A stretch of DNA of 64,000 nucleotides from the NCBI GenBank assembly GCA_051660685.1, contig JBOFQB010000111.1, positions 8,687 to 72,686 of the forward strand, in the 5' to 3' direction. Below, piece after piece: positions 59,764 through 64,000 of the stretch. The stretch is from JAVBSX01 sp051660685 (lineage in GTDB: Bacteria; Planctomycetota; Planctomycetia; Pirellulales; Thermoguttaceae). The notes beneath the pieces are model-generated. The model was given only the letters and a program-made list of their open reading frames with translations. It was not told the DNA's origin and ran no database searches. How positions within the stretch are numbered: position 1 is the stretch's first letter; each line of letters opens with the position of its first letter. A program made the translations under genes and the position numbers.

Positions 59764-60896
59764 TGGAGTATTTCCTCCCAATTTTTACCGGCAAGTTGTG
59801 TCAACTCACGTTTCAATTCGGGCAATTTCTTTTCGCGGGGCGAAATGATGTTAAACCATCCTTCTACGGTCTGTGATTGCCGGGATATGTAACCCCGAAT
59901 TTCCCGGTCAGCATCCATATCCATTTGAACTTTCGTGAATCTGTTTTTATTCTTACCTGTTGAATAACTTGCGATAAATGATGCCTTGACAGCCGGGTAA
60001 TTGTTCTCGAGCAAAAGATCGGAAATGAACTGTACAAGACCCTTGTCAGAAAGGAATAATAACCAATCGTAAGACTGAGCCAATACTTTCAATTCCTTAT
60101 TGTGATCATCTGATGTAAACCAATTGCCGTGATTACTGACAACACCAACAGTCAGTGTAAAATCTTTCAGCAAATCCGGTTTCTCCGATGCAATCACTTC
60201 GTCAAGAAAAGGCAAAAAGGGTTTGTGAACAATATCACCAGACGGCAGGTACATCACCCCAAATGTAGCTCCCTGAGGAGTTCGAATTTTTTGTAAAGAC
60301 GATACCATTCTTGCAACATACGCACCTTGCTTTGCCTTCTCAATAGTTTGCGGCCCTTTTTTCATTCCGTCTTCAACACCAACCCGCTTACACTCCACAA
60401 CCGCAAAGGGATGTTGACGTAAACGGTAGACATCAAGAAGGATTTTGGTGTTCGTCCAACTTGTCAGATAGGCAATGTAAAGAACGTCCTTGTCCTCAGC
60501 GAGAACACACGCATTCCGCAAGATGAAATCTTTAGTCAAAAGTACACCATTTTTTGACACGACCTGGGGAGTGATTTTTTCAGTTGAAAGGCGTTTAAGA
60601 ATCTTTGACGAAGTGAGGGGCAATGTGGAAGTATCCATGTACAAGTGTTTCTGCACATGTATACTTGGGTGCAAGGAAAATTCTACGTTATGCGTAATTT
60701 CGGGGTTTGCATATTCCGGCAACCGGCGTTCTATTGCAATAAATTTTTCGAGTCCCCAATGTTTTAATACATAAAACGTGATGATTTCCACCAAAGTTCC
60801 CAATGCACGTCCTGCCGCTTTTTTACCATCTTTTGCGTAATGAAAGACCTCTTTTTCTAGGTGTTTTTGAAGTTGGTCGACCGAGGGATAGGACAT
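59760..60896 (-). CDS. type II restriction endonuclease (PD-(D/E)xK), possibly ApaLI-like
   Basis: The 378-residue protein carries the core LLDVYRLRQHPFAVVECKR with catalytic Asp and Glu-Cys-Lys, followed by GVEDGMKKGPQTIEKAKQGAYVAR, a segment I associate with ApaLI-type type II endonucleases. The N-terminus is helical, and the C-terminus (KELKVLAQSYDWLLFLSDKGLVQF) has no known domain. It is directly coupled to the downstream Dam-type methyltransferase (ATGA overlap), which would protect the site. The specificity is not deducible; if ApaLI-like it would be GTGCAC. ATG 60896 is the only reasonable start. Confidence 0.72.
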   Translation of the reverse strand: MSYPSVDQLQKHLEKEVFHYAKDGKKAAGRALGTLVEIITFYVLKHWGLEKFIAIERRLPEYANPEITHNVEFSLHPSIHVQKHLYMDTSTLPLTSSKILKRLSTEKITPQVVSKNGVLLTKDFILRNACVLAEDKDVLYIAYLTSWTNTKILLDVYRLRQHPFAVVECKRVGVEDGMKKGPQTIEKAKQGAYVARMVSSLQKIRTPQGATFGVMYLPSGDIVHKPFLPFLDEVIASEKPDLLKDFTLTVGVVSNHGNWFTSDDHNKELKVLAQSYDWLLFLSDKGLVQFISDLLLENNYPAVKASFIASYSTGKNKNRFTKVQMDMDADREIRGYISRQSQTVEGWFNIISPREKKLPELKRELTQLAGKNWEEILQ

Positions 60897-60962
60897 GAGA
60901 GAACAAATTTTTTGGGTTTGGTTGAGTCAAGAGAACAGGATGATTGAGATGAAACGCTTCCT

Positions 60963-62291
60963 TTAGAACCCTTTGTTTTCTACAACATCCGGCACAACGC
61001 CCGGCATGATGTAATACGGTTGCGGTTGTGTGACCGATTTGAGCAGCCGAACCTGCGTTGTCACTTCTTCATCCTGAACAGACAAAAAGTCGGCAAAACC
61101 GAGTTTTGACTTGTATTTGAACACTTTGCAGCGAGTTGGGATCAATCCCGCCAATTCAATTGCACGATTGCAAGCATCATCGAGAAAACCAATATGGTCA
61201 ATCAGCCCGTTTTCTAACGCCTGATTCGCCGTGTAAATCTGCCCGGTCGCAATTTCATCCAGCTTTTCAGGGTCTTCGGCAAACTCCTTACGCGAGTCCC
61301 GGATGATTTGCTTGAATCGGGCAAAACTGTCGTCAATGATACTCTGGAAAATCGCCCTCTCCTCCTCCGTCAACGGTCGCGTCATGCTCCCCATTGATTT
61401 GTAAGGTCCACTTACAATAGGGTCCGACTTGACACCAATTTTCTCGCAAAGTTCAGAAAGGTTGAACATCGGGAAAATAACACCGATTGAACCCGTTATC
61501 GTCGTTGGTTCGGCATACAATTCGTCGCCGACCATTGAAACATAGTATCCCCCGCTCGCTGCTGTCCCCCCCATACTGACGACAACCGGGATGTCCCGCT
61601 CTTTTTTCATCTGTTTCAGCTGCTCAAGATAATAATCACTTCCTGAAATCGTTCCGCCCGGCGAATTAACCCGCAAAACAACAGCACGGACACTCAAATC
61701 TTTGAGAACGGCGTTGATCTGTTTTTGGATGAAACCCTCATCACTCCCAACAATGGTCCCGGAAATCGTCAGAATCGCAACTTTTTCGTCGGAAAAACGA
61801 TTCCCCGAAACGTGAATTTCCGACAGAGGGGTGAAAGAGGTCTCTGAGGAGGAGATGATTGTCCCGGCTGCTGCGCCAATGACTCCGATCAGAAAGCAAA
61901 TAGCGAGAAAGCAGCAGAAAATAACGGCGATGAAACCGAGCAGGAAGAAGAAACAGTTGGCGAACCAAGATCGCGGTTGTTGAACAGGGACACCGTAATA
62001 GTAGACTCCTCCCTGATTGGGCATGTAGGGTCCTTGTTGGGCCGAGAATCCCCCAGAATTTCCCGAATAGGCTCCTTGTTGAGACGCATATCCCGGTTGA
62101 GATGAGTATCCCGGTTGAGATGAGTATCCTTGTTGAGATGTGTATCCCGATTGAGGCGTGTATCCTCCTTGATTGGGCGTCGAACAACCCTGTTGAGCCG
62201 AATGGGTTCCCGGTTGTTGAAATGAAGGACCCGAAGAGGGGGGAACCGTCTGTTGGTAATAGTCGTTCGGATTTTGAGGGTTGTTGTCCAT
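60963..62291 (-). CDS. sppA: signal peptide peptidase SppA (36K type) with Gln/Gly/Tyr-rich N-terminus
   Basis: SppA degrades cleaved signal peptides in the membrane. The 442-residue protein has a low-complexity Gln/Gly/Ser/Tyr-rich cytoplasmic N-terminus (about 1-105) with GYSSQP repeats, one transmembrane helix (CFFFLLGFIAVIFCCFLAICF), then the Clp-like serine protease domain. It has VAILTISGTIVGS, VVLRVNSPGGTISGS, GGTAASGGYYVSM (catalytic Ser) and PIVSGPYKSMGSMTRPLT (catalytic Lys), followed by IATGQIYTANQALENGLIDHIGF. ATG 62291 is preferred over the frame start at 62330. The N-terminal extension is a known planctomycete-type variation. Confidence 0.92.
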   Translation of the reverse strand: MDNNPQNPNDYYQQTVPPSSGPSFQQPGTHSAQQGCSTPNQGGYTPQSGYTSQQGYSSQPGYSSQPGYASQQGAYSGNSGGFSAQQGPYMPNQGGVYYYGVPVQQPRSWFANCFFFLLGFIAVIFCCFLAICFLIGVIGAAAGTIISSSETSFTPLSEIHVSGNRFSDEKVAILTISGTIVGSDEGFIQKQINAVLKDLSVRAVVLRVNSPGGTISGSDYYLEQLKQMKKERDIPVVVSMGGTAASGGYYVSMVGDELYAEPTTITGSIGVIFPMFNLSELCEKIGVKSDPIVSGPYKSMGSMTRPLTEEERAIFQSIIDDSFARFKQIIRDSRKEFAEDPEKLDEIATGQIYTANQALENGLIDHIGFLDDACNRAIELAGLIPTRCKVFKYKSKLGFADFLSVQDEEVTTQVRLLKSVTQPQPYYIMPGVVPDVVENKGF

Positions 62292-62405
62292 GATTGAATA
62301 ATGAGGTAGGAAATGGATTTGACGGACCAAAGATTTCAGCTAAAATGAACCGTCTCCTATTATCCCCTTACATTTTCACAAAGTCAAGCAACCAGAATCG
62401 GTTCC

Positions 62406-63464
62406 ATGTTAAAAATTTTGTCAATGTCTCCTCTTCTTCTCACTGTTGGATTCTTCCTTTTTTTGTCAGGCAACACTTTTTCAGGCGATTCTTCGCCGGA
62501 ATTAGGGGCAAAAACGACGACAAAATCAGGTGTAGAATTTTCAACAGAATCGGCAACTGGATCAAGTGCAAAACCGACGAGCGAATTACGGACAGAATTT
62601 TCAACGAGCCGGGCGGACGAATCAGCCCGCAAAAAACGGTCGGTTTTGTCGGACCCAATGTTTTCTCGCGGTTTTGTTGTGACTGGTCCGCGACATGAAT
62701 CCCCGGAAAGAAGGGAGACGTTGGGACAAAAGGAGAAACCTGTTTGGAGAATACCACAATGGAATTCGCGGGGTTCGCTCGATCAGGTCCAGATTGACGA
62801 GGAGACAGTCCGACTGTCCGATTCGTTCAAATCGGTCACGTTGGACCGAAAAAGTGGGGCAATCCATCTTTCGGTTGACGCGTCAAAAGATTATGAGTGT
62901 CCGAGAACCCAAACAAGCGATCCCTGGATTCACTTGTTGTTGGAGCAATCACCCTTTTCGGAGCCGATCAACATGGAAAGGGCAAAAGAGATTTGGGTTG
63001 AATGTGATTTTGAACTGACCCGATTTGAGGAGCATTGTGACCCCAAAAATCCGCTCTATGCGGCTCAGGTTTCTTGGTTCCTCTATTTGAAAAACACCAA
63101 TTCTCAATCAAAAGGATTTCACGATTTCGTCTGGTTCGGTCTGAGCCTGTTCGACAATCGTTATGATTTTGTTCCCCTCTATGCCGCGCAAGATTTTGCC
63201 GTTTCAAACGGCCGTTTCATTTACACACTTGGAAGTCAACGGTATTTGACGGAGAAGGTTGAAGTTGGCAAACGACAACGGATTCGTTTTGACATTCTTC
63301 CTGAAATTGAGCAAGCGGTTAAAACGGCACATAAGCGGGGTTTTATACCTTACACCTTGATCGGAGATTTGGTGATTGACGGAATGAACATTGGTTGGGA
63401 AATTCCCGGGGTCTTTGATGTCGGCCTAACCTTCTATCACCTCAAGATCGATGTTGTGGAATAA
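62406..63464 (+). CDS. secreted protein of unknown function
   Basis: A signal peptide (MLKILSMSPLLLTVGFFLFLSG) is followed by a Ser/Thr/Glu-rich linker of about 50 residues and a beta-rich domain (about 120-352; EKPVWRIPQWNSRGSL, VTLDRKSGAIHLSVDA, IWVECDFELTRFEE, GFHDFVWFGLSLFDNRYDFVP, FYHLKIDVVE). The fold pattern looks like a carbohydrate-binding jelly roll or a laminin-G-like sandwich. No catalytic motif is clear. It is divergent from sppA, with a gap of 114 bases for both promoters. Confidence 0.65.
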   Translation: MLKILSMSPLLLTVGFFLFLSGNTFSGDSSPELGAKTTTKSGVEFSTESATGSSAKPTSELRTEFSTSRADESARKKRSVLSDPMFSRGFVVTGPRHESPERRETLGQKEKPVWRIPQWNSRGSLDQVQIDEETVRLSDSFKSVTLDRKSGAIHLSVDASKDYECPRTQTSDPWIHLLLEQSPFSEPINMERAKEIWVECDFELTRFEEHCDPKNPLYAAQVSWFLYLKNTNSQSKGFHDFVWFGLSLFDNRYDFVPLYAAQDFAVSNGRFIYTLGSQRYLTEKVEVGKRQRIRFDILPEIEQAVKTAHKRGFIPYTLIGDLVIDGMNIGWEIPGVFDVGLTFYHLKIDVVE

Positions 63465-63509
63465 TGATGTTGTGGAAGAACGGAAGGACTCCTCCAAAAA
63501 TACCGTACT

Positions 63510-63530
63510 AAACCCGGTGTAAGCGGGTTT
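63510..63530. terminator. stem-loop between convergent genes
   Basis: AAACCCG (63510-63516) pairs with CGGGTTT (63524-63530), followed by TT. It lies 45 bases after the stop of the secreted protein and just before the stop of the convergent gene. It probably terminates transcription from either side. Confidence 0.5.
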
Positions 63531-63533
63531 TCG

Positions 63534-64000
63534 TTATCTCAAAAAGCCAAATTCGTACACTTGCAGACGGAGTTTTTCGGTCAAAGCATTGTATGCCTTT
63601 TCAAACGCCGCAAAACTCACAACTGGATAATCGCCGCTTTCATTTCGCTCCTTCAGCACACTCCGAATCTGGTAAAACCCAACATCCGGCCGGTTAAGCA
63701 TGTATTTATCTCGCAACGATTTAGGATCACACTGTAAAAAATACGCTTTCCATAAATCCCGACCAGTATTCAAAACCGCTTGCGATTGACGTGAAAACTT
63801 TTTGTCCGACATATACCGAATCATAAAATCGGACTCAAATCGCCCCGTTGCGTCAACCTCGGTTTCACTGTACGGAATAAAATGGTTCACAATGCTCCAT
63901 TTTCTGCCGTTCCACTCCAAATCATTCGCCGACGCTGTTAAATTGCTCCCGTTAAACAACATCCAAATTAAACAGTCATTCCGAAATTCATTCGTCAATT
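63534..64000 (-). CDS. C-terminal part of a larger protein (possible DNA methylase/restriction enzyme)
   Basis: The frame contains TNEFRNDCLIWMLFNGSNLTASANDLEWNGRKWS...VNHFIPYSE and ends EKLRLQVYEFGFLR. It is open to the right edge; the methionine at 63998 is probably internal. The pattern of a TNEF-type start followed by an IVNHFIPY segment and long helices resembles C-terminal regions of adenine-specific DNA methylases of the Eco57I kind, but I cannot confirm this. The adjacent R-M pair at 59-61 kb makes a defence role conceivable. Confidence 0.4.
   Translation of the reverse strand, partial: LTNEFRNDCLIWMLFNGSNLTASANDLEWNGRKWSIVNHFIPYSETEVDATGRFESDFMIRYMSDKKFSRQSQAVLNTGRDLWKAYFLQCDPKSLRDKYMLNRPDVGFYQIRSVLKERNESGDYPVVSFAAFEKAYNALTEKLRLQVYEFGFLR

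Overview
The window looks like a chromosomal segment of a planctomycete, probably a Pirellulales-like, carbohydrate-degrading lineage of moderate GC. This is inferred from gene content: secreted alpha/alpha-toroid (prenyltransferase-repeat) proteins with a single N-terminal membrane anchor, Tat-exported Gfo/Idh/MocA and TIM-barrel sugar enzymes, large secreted glycoside hydrolases, a valyl-tRNA synthetase with a Cys-rich insert, CMP-KDO synthetase (so an LPS-type outer membrane), and widely spaced genes of mixed orientation. No rRNA, prophage or intact transposase was seen. One tRNA gene (Asp, GTC) is present.

Layout. 0-2 kb: galE (open at the left edge) coupled to a rhomboid protease. 2-4.2 kb: an AbiE-like type IV toxin-antitoxin pair with a symmetric four-half-site operator and a toxin gene broken by an in-frame TGA. 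4.6-10.4 kb: a lipoprotein, a small conserved-looking protein, hisF, a Gly/Met-rich exported protein and a VCBS-repeat protein. 11-16.4 kb: a hybrid histidine kinase, kdsB and a toroid protein. 16.8-22.3 kb (minus): larC, an XhoI/PaeR7I-type R-M system and a GspE/PilB ATPase with a previously overlooked 58-codon gene in front. 22.5-31.1 kb: a GH106-like hydrolase, a Tat-exported sugar isomerase-like protein, tRNA-Asp, a membrane protein with QKDS repeats, nadA and KDPG aldolase; MITE-like elements with target duplications lie between them. 31.8-43 kb (minus): a P3A H+-ATPase, an ArsB/NhaD-like permease, PPK2, a GH38 alpha-mannosidase, a CobW-like GTPase and an aquaglyceroporin. 43.3-54 kb: a ChbG/YdjC deacetylase, pyrB, a membrane protein, an oligopeptide-binding-like protein, a toroid protein and valS. 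54-64 kb: a D-tagatose-3-epimerase-like enzyme, prepilin peptidase, a Gfo/Idh/MocA oxidoreductase, a lectin-tailed metalloprotease, a second R-M system (phage-type Dam plus PD-(D/E)xK nuclease), SppA, an unknown secreted protein and the end of a gene that runs off the window.

The intergenic DNA is the most unusual part. It carries several families of structured repeats. (i) A roughly 72-bp nested palindrome ('B module', GTTTAGCC...GGCTAAAC) occurs six times. (ii) Hairpin modules (GTAG..stem..CGACCT and GTAGCCCGGGG..CCCCGGGTTA) often assemble into 240-290 bp palindromes. (iii) G-rich and C-rich tracts resembling TAGGG/CCCTA repeats flank B modules and have quadruplex potential. (iv) Two MITE-like families carry 10-13 bp direct repeats at their ends. 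Stem sequences differ between copies while pairing is kept, which points to selection or mobilisation acting on folded DNA or RNA.

Functionally the window combines extracellular glycan breakdown and sugar conversion, ion and energy homeostasis, protein export and processing, and genome defence (two R-M systems, one TA locus). All calls come from reading the sequence and from recognised motifs; no database search was run.
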